A DNA stretch of 10,847 bases from Prevotella sp. CAG:485 (GCA_000437495.1 FR897796.1:19116-29962), one strand, 5' to 3'; counted from the stretch's first letter, positions 1 to 6,510 are shown. Notes: generated by a model from the sequence alone, not told the origin. A program made the numbers and translations.

Positions 1-105
1 CCCGACGTGTCAGCCGTGGACTGTCTTTTTGTGCGTTATGCATAAACAACGCCGTCAGTTATCACCCATGAAATAAAAATGTTTACGCCGGGGGCGCAGG
101 CTCGG

Positions 106-150
106 GGGGATTTTCAAGCCGCATTGCCGAGGCAACACTGAAAATACCCC
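106..150. terminator. Long imperfect inverted repeat downstream of the beta-barrel gene
   Basis: Two nested arm pairs are visible: GGGGATTTTCA (106-116) against TGAAAATACCCC (139-150, one bulged A), and inside them TTGCC (124-128) against GGCAA (131-135) around a 2-nt loop. It starts about 30 nt past the stop codon of the minus-strand barrel gene, so it could end that transcript or protect its 3' end. There is no T-tract on either side, so it is not a textbook intrinsic terminator. Bases 1-105 hold no gene I can support. Confidence 0.4.
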
Positions 151-180
151 AATCTACCGGATTTCAATCAACAGAGATTC

Positions 181-2271
181 TTATCTTCCTCCGGCAGTTG
201 AGCGGTCTGTATTGGCATCTGCATTGATGATTTTCTGCACACCTCGCTTCTGCCGTCCCCACTGAAGATTCCACGATACCGTAACAAATGGTATACACAT
301 ATCAAGCCGCATGTGCTGCTCGTTGGTATTCCACTTGCTGAGCGATTTTGAACCCTGGTCAAATTTCCCGAACGGCATTATTATACCTGCACCAAACTGC
401 CAGTCTTTCCAATTGTAATCAAGGGCTATGGCATTCAAGTCCTCGCCCCATCTGATTTTCTGACCCCACAAATCGCGTTGCGCATAACGGTATTCGGCAC
501 TGAGGACAAATCCCCAATGGGAAAGCTGTAATGAGGCGTTACCGCTCCAACCGTTATGGTTGATGGCATAGTCCTTGCCTTTCATACGCTCCATCCGGTA
601 TTGGACATATCCGCTCACTGTAAGCCATTGCGGAATTATCTCAATCTGTGGAGCGAGGAAGAATGAAAGGTTTTTCAATCCACGGCTGTTCTCGTATGTT
701 GTGATAAGACGGTTGTCGCTCCATTCAAGCAGAGGTGTTATGGCATTAGGCGATGTGAAGGCGCGTATGCCGAAAGAGCCGTTTACCCTCGGCAGGTTGA
801 ATCCATAGCGGAAGGTAAGCATATATGAGTTGGCTGTCTTAAGGTTCTGATTGCCGACCCTCCATTGGAATCCGTCAAGCTGCTGAGGCACAACATTTGT
901 CTCAGAGAGTGAAGGGGTGGATTGCCATGAGGTAAAGTTAAGACGAAAATTGTGATTCTGATTCGGCGAATATGTGATTGTTGCCTGAGGACGTGCGCTC
1001 CACGAATGGTTGCCCCGGTTTGATTCTCTGAAAAGGAAATCTGTGTACTGTGCGCCGATTCCTGCGGTTGCAGACCATTTGCCGAAACGCCGGAAATATT
1101 CGGCAAAAAAATAAACCTTGTCCTGACGCTGATGGAATATCTCTCCGCCAAGATTCTCATACTCGGAACGGTTGCGGTTGGCTGTATATGACACACCTGC
1201 CGTGAACCGGGAACTACGCCAGTTCTTTATATAGTCAGCCTCAATTCCGTATGCCTGATTCCTGTCTTTAATATTGGTATGGATGTCTGTCAGATATGGG
1301 GGAATAGAGGAGGTATGCTTTTGCTCAATATAATCTGAGAATGTGCGGCCGAAATAGAACGATGAACTGAAATCGACCACAAGCATCTGTTTATGAGCAA
1401 AATGCTGTTGAAGATAAATGGACAATGATGGAGTTGTTCCTTTATCACCGTGAGAATCGGTGAGAAGGATGTCATCTGTGCCGTCGCTTAGCGAAAGCAG
1501 CCCGTTGTAAAGAACTTTACCTGGGAAATCCTTGTGCATCGAGAATTCAGCGACAAACACCGTTGTGTCGGGCTTGATATAATTGTATGATGTCCAGAGA
1601 TTACCCATGGTATTGTCCATCGTTCCTCCACGTGAAGTCTCTTTTCGCGTTATGGTATTGCCATTCGGATATGTGAAGGTCTCTGTATAATCCCGATGGG
1701 TCTTTATATTGTTGGTAAGCTTGTAGTTTGTGCCTATTTCAAACTGCGATTTGCCGAAGTTGAATTTTGCGTCAGCCATATAGAATCCCCAAGCTGTATT
1801 CAATGCCGGACGAGCGTATACCTGCAAAGAACCACCGAGCGTGGGATTGGCGACAATGAAGTTGAGCACATAGTTTGCTCCGCCGTATCTGAGACCCGGA
1901 TTATCCATCCATTCTACCCGCTTAATTGTCTCGGGCAATAATGCCCGTACTTGGTCTATGGTTGCCGTGCGACCATTTATCCGAACCTGCACAGATTGTC
2001 CAGCGGCTGTGATACTGCCGAGAGCGTCACTCACCGAAAGCGACGGTATCATCAGGTTATTGAGGAGCTGCATACCGTTCTTGGAATTATCGACAGCACT
2101 CTTTGACGGATGATATACGTCCTTGTCCGCCTTGCGGATTACTTTGGGAGCTTCTATCACCACTTCTTGAAGTTCATGCGTGGTTACCGTGTCATTAGTC
2201 GCGGTTTGTGCATTTGCAGATACAACGCTCAGTAAAGCGCATGTTAATACGATTGTTCTTTTCATCTTCAT
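181..2271 (-). CDS. Outer-membrane beta-barrel protein, TonB-dependent-receptor-like (OMP_b-brl type)
   Basis: A 696-residue protein predicted to sit in the outer membrane. Residues 1-22 are a signal peptide (charged start, hydrophobic core, cleavage likely after ANA before Q). Residues about 34-143 resemble a short TonB plug: LQEVVIEAP near 34-42, then GQSVQVRINGR (91-101) and a segment with IKRVEW and NPGLRYGG (116-131). The rest alternates aromatic and polar residues in strand-like stretches with Tyr/Asn/Trp-rich loops, typical of a barrel. The C-terminus, with a WGRQ stretch followed by an Asn/Asp-rich tail, is like other members of the OMP_b-brl_3 group. There is no carboxypeptidase-regulatory-like domain in front of the plug and no adjacent SusD gene, so a polysaccharide-uptake role is not supported and the cargo is unknown. 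MKMKR is used as the start; the Met at residue 3 is equally possible. It is preceded by a -7 box and a palindrome that may regulate it. Confidence 0.88.
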   Translation of the reverse strand: MKMKRTIVLTCALLSVVSANAQTATNDTVTTHELQEVVIEAPKVIRKADKDVYHPSKSAVDNSKNGMQLLNNLMIPSLSVSDALGSITAAGQSVQVRINGRTATIDQVRALLPETIKRVEWMDNPGLRYGGANYVLNFIVANPTLGGSLQVYARPALNTAWGFYMADAKFNFGKSQFEIGTNYKLTNNIKTHRDYTETFTYPNGNTITRKETSRGGTMDNTMGNLWTSYNYIKPDTTVFVAEFSMHKDFPGKVLYNGLLSLSDGTDDILLTDSHGDKGTTPSLSIYLQQHFAHKQMLVVDFSSSFYFGRTFSDYIEQKHTSSIPPYLTDIHTNIKDRNQAYGIEADYIKNWRSSRFTAGVSYTANRNRSEYENLGGEIFHQRQDKVYFFAEYFRRFGKWSATAGIGAQYTDFLFRESNRGNHSWSARPQATITYSPNQNHNFRLNFTSWQSTPSLSETNVVPQQLDGFQWRVGNQNLKTANSYMLTFRYGFNLPRVNGSFGIRAFTSPNAITPLLEWSDNRLITTYENSRGLKNLSFFLAPQIEIIPQWLTVSGYVQYRMERMKGKDYAINHNGWSGNASLQLSHWGFVLSAEYRYAQRDLWGQKIRWGEDLNAIALDYNWKDWQFGAGIIMPFGKFDQGSKSLSKWNTNEQHMRLDMCIPFVTVSWNLQWGRQKRGVQKIINADANTDRSTAGGR

Positions 2272-2291
2272 AGCAATTTAATTGTATGACG

Positions 2292-2299
2292 CAAAAGTA
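2292..2299 (-). promoter_or_regulatory. Bacteroidota -7 promoter box for the beta-barrel gene
   Basis: On the minus strand the bases read TACTTTTG, an exact match to TAnnTTTG. The box lies about 20 nt before the barrel start codon, implying a leader of roughly 17 nt. No TTG or TTTG -33 element lies at the usual 19-21 nt spacing. That would fit a promoter needing an activator, perhaps acting through the palindrome just upstream. Confidence 0.55.
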
Positions 2300-2320
2300 C
2301 ATATCCTTGTGACTACAGAC

Positions 2321-2336
2321 TTCAACAAATGTTGAA
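2321..2336. promoter_or_regulatory. Perfect palindrome, candidate operator upstream of the barrel gene
   Basis: TTCAAC and GTTGAA are perfect inverted arms around a 4-nt spacer (AAAT). The shape (6-4-6) resembles Crp/Fnr-family operators such as TTGAT-N4-ATCAA. If transcription starts about 4 nt after the -7 box, the palindrome centre falls near -40, close to the class II activator position. No T-run follows it, so it is unlikely to be a terminator. The regulator is unknown; the Crp/Fnr remnant next to it is suggestive only. Confidence 0.4.
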
Positions 2337-2348
2337 AAGCACTGTTTG

Positions 2349-2426
2349 TCAGATATTTTTCCGAAGTCGGTTGAGATGAGTTTGGGTAATATTCAGAAAA
2401 GAGGCAAGATACGCTGATGGCGCTTC
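2349..2426 (-). pseudogene. C-terminal remnant of a Crp/Fnr-family transcription regulator
   Basis: This frame reads EAPSAYLASFLNITQTHLNR and then LRKNI before a TGA stop. It is a good match to the C-terminal helix-turn-helix of Bacteroidota Crp/Fnr regulators (pattern IASYLGITPxxLSRLRK, where the second helix reads DNA). Upstream in this frame the sequence stops resembling the family: no cyclic-nucleotide-binding domain and no sensible start codon. About 25 residues survive, so it cannot be a working regulator. It lies between the HsdR fragment and the barrel promoter on the same strand, as if a crp-like gene once preceded the barrel gene. The match is by eye. Confidence 0.55.
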
Positions 2427-2527
2427 AGCAACATTGGTTTGCTGATTGTCTGCTTGTTTTGCGGCAGAGTGATTTGTATCGTTACAATTGTCTGTGCCAA
2501 AGCAAGCACTTTGTCTACACTCATGTT

Positions 2528-2656
2528 GAGTTGACGGATGAAGTCGGCCTCCATTTCAGCCTCGCATTGTTATTGTGGCACACTGCGATACCCGGCCTCG
2601 AACTCGGCAATGGCTGTCGATTCAGGATTCTCGGAAATAAGATCGTATTGTGTCAT
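2528..2656 (-). pseudogene. N-terminal fragment of type I restriction endonuclease subunit HsdR
   Basis: Starting at the ATG at 2656, the frame reads MTQYDLISENPESTAIAEFE and continues for 8 more residues to a TAA at 2572-2570. After the stop the same frame continues QCEAEMEADFIRQL. This matches the HsdR N-terminus, whose family pattern is roughly ENPESTVVAEY, about ten residues, then YQSEAELExxFIxQLxxQAYEYL. The stop sits where the family has Tyr, so a single base change (TAT or TAC to TAA) would explain it. After RQL the similarity ends, although the frame stays open to 2393. The nuclease and helicase domains, which should fill about 3 kb, are absent. The start overlaps the stop of the four-helix gene as ATGA, which supports this being the original start of a coupled operon gene. 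Confidence 0.7.
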
Positions 2657-3279
2657 AGCTTTTTGTTTTGGGAATCAGTCTGACCTGTCTGACTTGGCTG
2701 ACCTGTCTGAGTCTTTTGATTGCTCCGGGGGCATCGGCCGCTACGATATTCTGTTCTTGCCCGGTACATTTGCTCTCTTATGCCGCCGTTCTCCAGAAAC
2801 TGCTGCTGTTGCCGTTCAAGCAGGCGCCGCAGCATAAAGGTAGCCTGATTAATCAGGGTGATGCAGAGATTGCAAAATTCTTCTACATTCATTGAGTTGG
2901 CGAAACGCATGGGAGCATTCATAAAGTTGTCGCTTTTGAGATAAGCCCGCAGCCGATGTGTGCGAGGATGCTCCTTGTTCCATTGAGGCAAAGAGTTTTG
3001 CCGGAGATAATACTCGTAGTCAAGCAACAACTCTTCGAGCGATGCTTTGGCCACATTAGTGAGCTTGATTTCCGTTTCTCGCGAGGTAGTTGACGCCGCA
3101 CTCCCTTCGGCGATATTCTGTTTGCCGCTACGGGCTGCCTGAACCATTTGGTCGCGTGTTCTGCTACCCGTAGCCACCCACTTTTCTGAAAAAATCACCG
3201 TCAGGTCATATATTATTTCCGACAGCTGATATACCCTGAGATTACGGTATCCGCCACCTTGAGTGAGAAAGCCGTTCAT
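2653..3279 (-). CDS. Four-helix-bundle suffix-domain protein associated with type I R-M loci
   Basis: A 208-residue soluble protein. Residues about 11-95 match the four-helix-bundle family (23S rRNA intervening-sequence-protein fold): LRVYQLSEIIYDLTVIF (14-30), SRTRDQMVQAARSGKQNIAE (39-58), then a helix with ETEIKLTNVAKASLEELL. Residues about 125-176 fit the extra suffix helices of the longer group. The last 30 residues (179-208) are Gln/Ser/Thr-rich low complexity encoded by a short DNA repeat. From memory, such proteins often lie inside type I restriction-modification operons of Bacteroidota; their biochemical role is not established. Here the neighbours are HsdS-like and HsdR-like fragments, each joined by a 4-nt ATGA overlap, so this appears to be the only full-length survivor of that operon. 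Whether it is still expressed is unclear; no good promoter is visible on its strand. Confidence 0.8.
   Translation of the reverse strand: MNGFLTQGGGYRNLRVYQLSEIIYDLTVIFSEKWVATGSRTRDQMVQAARSGKQNIAEGSAASTTSRETEIKLTNVAKASLEELLLDYEYYLRQNSLPQWNKEHPRTHRLRAYLKSDNFMNAPMRFANSMNVEEFCNLCITLINQATFMLRRLLERQQQQFLENGGIREQMYRARTEYRSGRCPRSNQKTQTGQPSQTGQTDSQNKKL
2677..2715. repeat. Short direct repeat encoding the four-helix protein's tail
   Basis: On the minus strand TCAGACAGGTCAG occurs twice, separated by CCAAG, with further partial units (CAGAC, TCAGACTG) on the flanks. It encodes the Thr-Gly-Gln/Ser-rich tail. Similar short-unit repeats can expand or contract by slippage, but this array is too short and degenerate to claim phase variation. 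Confidence 0.6.
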
Positions 3280-3374
3280 GCTGAGAGAGGTGTGAAGATT
3301 GGAGGAATAGGAATCACAAACTTTTCCATTGCTTCGCCGGATATAAGAGTTACTTTTGTTCCTGTCACATTCAT
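3276..3374 (-). pseudogene. Possible HsdS (type I specificity subunit) remnant, 32 codons
   Basis: An ORF from ATG at 3374 to a TGA at 3278-3276 reads MNVTGTKVTLISGEAMEKFV, then IPIPPI and a short tail. The segment LISGEAMEKFVIPIPPI resembles the end of an HsdS target-recognition domain, where a helix leads into the conserved IPLPPLxEQ motif. Here the EQ that should follow is replaced by FTPLSA and a stop. The stop overlaps the four-helix start codon as ATGA, the layout expected of adjacent operon genes. The match is short and by eye; its position beside the four-helix and HsdR genes is what makes it credible. Confidence 0.4.
3329..3358 (+). promoter_or_regulatory. Promoter-like pair pointing right, antisense to the alkylation-repair gene
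   Basis: TTG (3329-3331) and TACTTTTG (3351-3358) are spaced 19 nt, matching the Bacteroidota -33/-7 arrangement on the plus strand. No plus-strand gene follows; a transcript would run antisense into the 3' end of the gene at 3403-4170. It may be a chance match or a leftover of the deleted locus. Confidence 0.3.
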
Positions 3375-3402
3375 TCGTTTTAACTTTTAGTTTACAGTAA
3401 TA

Positions 3403-4170
3403 TCAACGCTTTTTGCGGAGCCAGGAGAGGCGTTCGGAAGGGGTGAAGCGCTCTATGGCGTAACGGAGGGTGGTGCGCGGCAGGTCGGAGTAATGGTCGG
3501 CAAGGAAGGTGCGCAGCAGGTCGGAATCGTGCTTGCCAAGCTCTCGGAGCATCCAGCCGATGGCTTTGTGTATCAAATCGTGCGGATGACTGAGCAGTAG
3601 GCGCGATATGCGCAGCGTCTCGTCAAACCGGTCAGCCCGTATCAGCGCCAGTGTGGAGACAATGGCAATGCGCTGCTCCCACAGGTTATCGCTTGCGGCC
3701 AGGCGGTCAAGTATCTGTGATGAAGGGAGTTGGCCGTCGGCCTGTGGATAAAGAAGCCACTGACCGATGATGTGCGGGCACGACAAATCCACCAAATCCC
3801 AATTGTTGGCCTTGCGGGCATGCCGGAGGTAAAACTCCGCTATTTTGCCGCGTTGTTCGGCCCCCTCTGTCGGGTCTTTCCTCTTGCCTGGAATGGCATG
3901 CTTCATCTCCTCCACAAGCAGCAAAAAGCCGCAAAGACGCACCTCATGCCATGGCGAATGAAGCAGCTTCTCAATCTCTTCGGGCACCACCCTCAGCCGG
4001 GCCATCTTCACAATAGCGCGTGTCTGCGGCACTTTCAGCCCGAGAAAGCGGTCGCCTTCGCCATACTCACCTTTGCCGCATTTGAAAAAGCGGGTGAGAA
4101 CTTGGCGCTGGGCGGCATTTTCTTGCTGCATCAGGACGGCCAGAATATCTTCAGAGCTATAAAAATACAT
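3403..4170 (-). CDS. DNA alkylation repair protein, AlkD-like HEAT-repeat glycosylase
   Basis: A 255-residue, almost all-helical protein of the DNA alkylation repair family (PF08713), which removes N3- and N7-alkylpurines from DNA without flipping the base. Visible hallmarks are GLKVPQTRAIVK (44-55), ANNWDLVD (121-128), LWEQRIAIVSTL (163-174), DLIHKAIGWMLRELGK (198-213) and PRTTLRYAIERF (231-242). By spacing, Trp124 and Asp128 should correspond to the DNA-contacting Trp and catalytic Asp of Bacillus AlkD (W109, D113), and Arg167 to its conserved Arg. The length is slightly above that of AlkD, with a charged insert near 92-107. The start MYFYSSEDIL has an AT-rich leader with no clear ribosome-binding site. 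It lies 63 nt downstream of the heptad-repeat gene and may be read from the lptF promoter. Confidence 0.88.
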   Translation of the reverse strand: MYFYSSEDILAVLMQQENAAQRQVLTRFFKCGKGEYGEGDRFLGLKVPQTRAIVKMARLRVVPEEIEKLLHSPWHEVRLCGFLLLVEEMKHAIPGKRKDPTEGAEQRGKIAEFYLRHARKANNWDLVDLSCPHIIGQWLLYPQADGQLPSSQILDRLAASDNLWEQRIAIVSTLALIRADRFDETLRISRLLLSHPHDLIHKAIGWMLRELGKHDSDLLRTFLADHYSDLPRTTLRYAIERFTPSERLSWLRKKR

Positions 4171-4172
4171 AG

Positions 4173-4201
4173 AAATTATAAGATTTATAAAAATTATAAG
4201 A
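4173..4201. repeat. AT-rich direct repeat just upstream of the alkylation-repair gene
   Basis: AAATTATAAGA occurs at 4173-4183 and again at 4191-4201 (plus strand), separated by TTTATAA. It fills most of the 63-nt gap before the repair gene's start codon. The AT-rich leader could help ribosome access, as is common in Bacteroidota, or mark a weak promoter; no TAnnTTTG box is present. Confidence 0.5.
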
Positions 4202-4233
4202 ATTGAGGGGAGAGCATCAAAGGAGCGAGCGGT

Positions 4234-4593
4234 TTATCGTCGCAGCCTGTCGGAGGCTCGGCGCAGGTAATCGGCCGCTTTCTCATCAGCATTCTTGGCA
4301 TAGCGCATCTGCGTCTTGTAGTTGTCCATGGCGCGGTCAGCCTGGCGCAGATAGTATTTGGCACGGTCGGCATCACCTCTGCGAGTGTAGTAAGCCGCCT
4401 CGCGCTGATAGCTTTCGGCCTTCTTCATGTAGTAATCGGCCTCGCGGCGGTATGAGTCGGCTTTTTTTCTGTAATACTCAGCTTCGCGCATATAGTTCTC
4501 CGCCTGACGGCGGTCATAATCGTCGGGAGTACAAGCTGCCGAGGCGGCTATTGCGTTGAGCAGCACAACGAGGAGGAGGATAAGGTGTTTCAT
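4234..4593 (-). CDS. Exported Tyr/Ala heptad-repeat helical protein, function unknown
   Basis: A 119-residue protein with a signal peptide (1-20; hydrophobic 3-18, AxA before cleavage). Cys21 follows SAA, so lipid attachment is conceivable, but the lipobox is not canonical. From residue 31 there are six unbroken heptads beginning with Ala and mostly carrying Tyr at position 4: AENYMRE, AEYYRKK, ADSYRRE, ADYYMKK, AESYQRE, AAYYTRR. After a short break (RGDADR) the same 7-residue phase resumes at Ala78, 85, 99, 106 and 113. It should form one long, highly charged alpha helix or coiled coil in the periplasm or at the envelope. Its start codon overlaps the permease stop (ATGA, 4590-4593), so translation is probably coupled to that gene. 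No named family is recognised. Confidence 0.8.
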   Translation of the reverse strand: MKHLILLLVVLLNAIAASAACTPDDYDRRQAENYMREAEYYRKKADSYRREADYYMKKAESYQREAAYYTRRGDADRAKYYLRQADRAMDNYKTQMRYAKNADEKAADYLRRASDRLRR

Positions 4594-6494
4594 GGATTAT
4601 TGAGAAGGATATTTCTGATACTTTCGTCGGTTGTCTTAATGGCTTTCATCTCGGTACGCAGACGCCTCAGCGCCACATTGCCGAAAATCCACACCGGCAC
4701 GCCAATGGGGAAGCAAATCACTGCCGTCCAGGCCATCCAGCGCCTCGGAGCGGGTCGGTAAAGCCACAGACTCGTGATGATGGGATAGTTGCTGAGCAGA
4801 CGTACCAAATGGGCATCGCGGCTGTCGCTGAGATAGTCAAAGAGCATATCCGTTTGCAAAGCCACCCTCTTCACGGTGTTGTTATTGACACCGCTAAACC
4901 AGTAGCGTATATAGCCCATAGGCTTGGCCACGCGCCGCAAAATGGCATTTGCGCCGGCATCGAGACGATTTATCATCTGCAAAGCCAGAGTTGCGTCTAT
5001 GTCGTTGATAATCACCTCCTTGAAGGCGCTGCCGCGCTTCTGCCGCAGACCGAAGATGCGGCGCAGAAGGTGCATGTAGGCATCCTTGGAGAAGAGCACG
5101 GAGTCGTTCATGGCCTTATAGGTGGCGAAGATGCCCAAGGGGGCCAGCACCGCAGTACTTATCCACATACCCACATATACGGGCCAACGGCCGTCCCGCG
5201 CCATCTTGTAGCCGGTGTTGTCGATGATGTAATAGACCAGGAAGAGCAACACGGAGATGACCAGCGGAGTGCCGATGCCGCCTTTGCGGATAATAGCACC
5301 CAGGGGAGCTCCGATGAAGAAGAAAATAAGGCAGGCCACAGACAGGGTGAATTTCTTTATCAGCTCTATCTGATGGCGGCGAATGGACTTGTTCTCTTCT
5401 GCCATATTGAGCGATTTGAACTCGTATTCATCGGCCTTGAGCAACGCCGAGCGGCGGGCCGTCTGAAGCAAATCGGAAGCCTGATTGGCCGGCATGGCCG
5501 CCAGAATAGAGTCGAGGTCAGGCACCTTGGCAGGCATGGCAACAGGCCGGTAAGGCATGGGCTTGTTGGTGCCGCGTTCTATATCTTTTGTCAACCCGCC
5601 GTAGCGCAGCATCTGCAGTTCCACGGCATAGACATCGCCCACGGAATCGACCTTGGCCGACACCGAGTCGATTGTCTGACGCAGTTCGCTGATGTTCTTG
5701 CCCACATATTGCTTGCGCATCTGGTCGTCGTCGAGGCGATTGAAATTCACGTCAAAGGGTATAAGCACCTGCTTATCAAGGAATTCCTCGCGGCGGAAGG
5801 GCACATTGCGGTCGCCGGGGAGCTGCTCGCGCAGGTTCTCAAACTGTTCGCCGTTGAAGAGATGCAGGAACATATAACGCCGGTCTTTTGTCAGCGAGAG
5901 ATGAGCGCTGTCGGCCACAAGGATAGTGGCGTTTGCGCCGCCGCCGCTCACGCCATAAATCATCACGCCGCGCAGCATACCCGTGTTCTGGTCCTTGTCT
6001 TTTACGAAGACGTTGTAGTTGGGAATCTGCGAGTTGAAGACGCCGGGTATGATTTCCGTTTCGGGCGATTTCTGCTTTATGGAGAAGAGGAGCGTCCACA
6101 TCTTCACCTGCGCGCGCGGCAGCACATCGTTCTGAAAGAAGAATGCCCCCACGCTGATGCTGCTTACCAAAATAATGAGGGGCATCATCACACGCAGCAG
6201 ACTTATGCCCGAAGCCTTCATGGCCGTCAGCTCGAATTTCTCGCCGAAATTGCCGAACGTCATCAGCGACGCCAGCAGAATCGCCAACGGCAGCGACATG
6301 GGCACCATGCTCACGGCGGCATAGAAGAACAGCTCGGCAATGACCGAAATTTCAAGCCCTTTGCCCACCAATTCGTCTACATACTTCCACAGGAACTGCA
6401 TGAGCACGATAAAAAGCACGATGAAGAACGTCATCGCGAACAGCGGCAGGAAGCTTTTCAGCACCAGCCAGTGAAGTCTCTTTATCAGCCTCAT
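4590..6494 (-). CDS. LptF/LptG family LPS-export permease (YjgP/YjgQ)
   Basis: An inner-membrane subunit of the Lpt ABC exporter, which draws lipopolysaccharide out of the inner membrane and hands it to the periplasmic bridge. The 634-residue protein has the family layout: membrane helices near 13-34, 58-80 and 100-121, the hallmark GNFGEKFELTAMKASGISLL (81-100), a large periplasmic region (about 125-375), then helices near 383-402, 407-425 and 437-458. It is much longer than the roughly 360-residue proteobacterial proteins. After the sixth helix a cytoplasmic region of about 130 residues leads to a further hydrophobic segment (587-607), an extension I believe is usual in Bacteroidota. The start MRLIKRLHWL is chosen over an upstream Met at 6542 because family members begin this way and a promoter box overlaps the upstream part. 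Whether it is LptF or LptG cannot be told. Confidence 0.9.
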   Translation of the reverse strand: MRLIKRLHWLVLKSFLPLFAMTFFIVLFIVLMQFLWKYVDELVGKGLEISVIAELFFYAAVSMVPMSLPLAILLASLMTFGNFGEKFELTAMKASGISLLRVMMPLIILVSSISVGAFFFQNDVLPRAQVKMWTLLFSIKQKSPETEIIPGVFNSQIPNYNVFVKDKDQNTGMLRGVMIYGVSGGGANATILVADSAHLSLTKDRRYMFLHLFNGEQFENLREQLPGDRNVPFRREEFLDKQVLIPFDVNFNRLDDDQMRKQYVGKNISELRQTIDSVSAKVDSVGDVYAVELQMLRYGGLTKDIERGTNKPMPYRPVAMPAKVPDLDSILAAMPANQASDLLQTARRSALLKADEYEFKSLNMAEENKSIRRHQIELIKKFTLSVACLIFFFIGAPLGAIIRKGGIGTPLVISVLLFLVYYIIDNTGYKMARDGRWPVYVGMWISTAVLAPLGIFATYKAMNDSVLFSKDAYMHLLRRIFGLRQKRGSAFKEVIINDIDATLALQMINRLDAGANAILRRVAKPMGYIRYWFSGVNNNTVKRVALQTDMLFDYLSDSRDAHLVRLLSNYPIITSLWLYRPAPRRWMAWTAVICFPIGVPVWIFGNVALRRLRTEMKAIKTTDESIRNILLNNP

Positions 6495-6502
6495 TCCGAC
6501 TG

Positions 6503-6510
6503 CAAAGGTA
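6503..6510 (-). promoter_or_regulatory. -7 box for the lptF/G permease operon, very close to the start codon
   Basis: The minus strand reads TACCTTTG followed by CA, matching TAnnTTTGY. Only 8 nt separate it from the chosen ATG at 6494, so the transcript would have almost no leader. No clear TTG -33 lies at 19-21 nt. The box also argues against the upstream Met at 6542. Confidence 0.5.

Noticed and set aside
1..43. Minus-strand ATG at 43 with a frame open to the left edge (14 codons)
   Set aside because: Too short to judge; no promoter box or recognisable N-terminus.
181..2271. SusC/SusD polysaccharide-utilisation receptor
   Set aside because: No SusD gene, no glycan-degrading enzymes nearby and a much shorter protein than SusC (about 1000 residues).
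2677..2715. CRISPR-like or phase-variable array
   Set aside because: Only two clean units with a 5-nt gap and no spacer structure; too degenerate to be an array or an obvious slippage switch.
2417..2837. Plus-strand open frames of 88 and 99 residues across the remnant region
   Set aside because: Both are antisense to the HsdR/Crp remnants and the four-helix gene. They lack a promoter and family features; one only reflects the short DNA repeat at 2677-2715.
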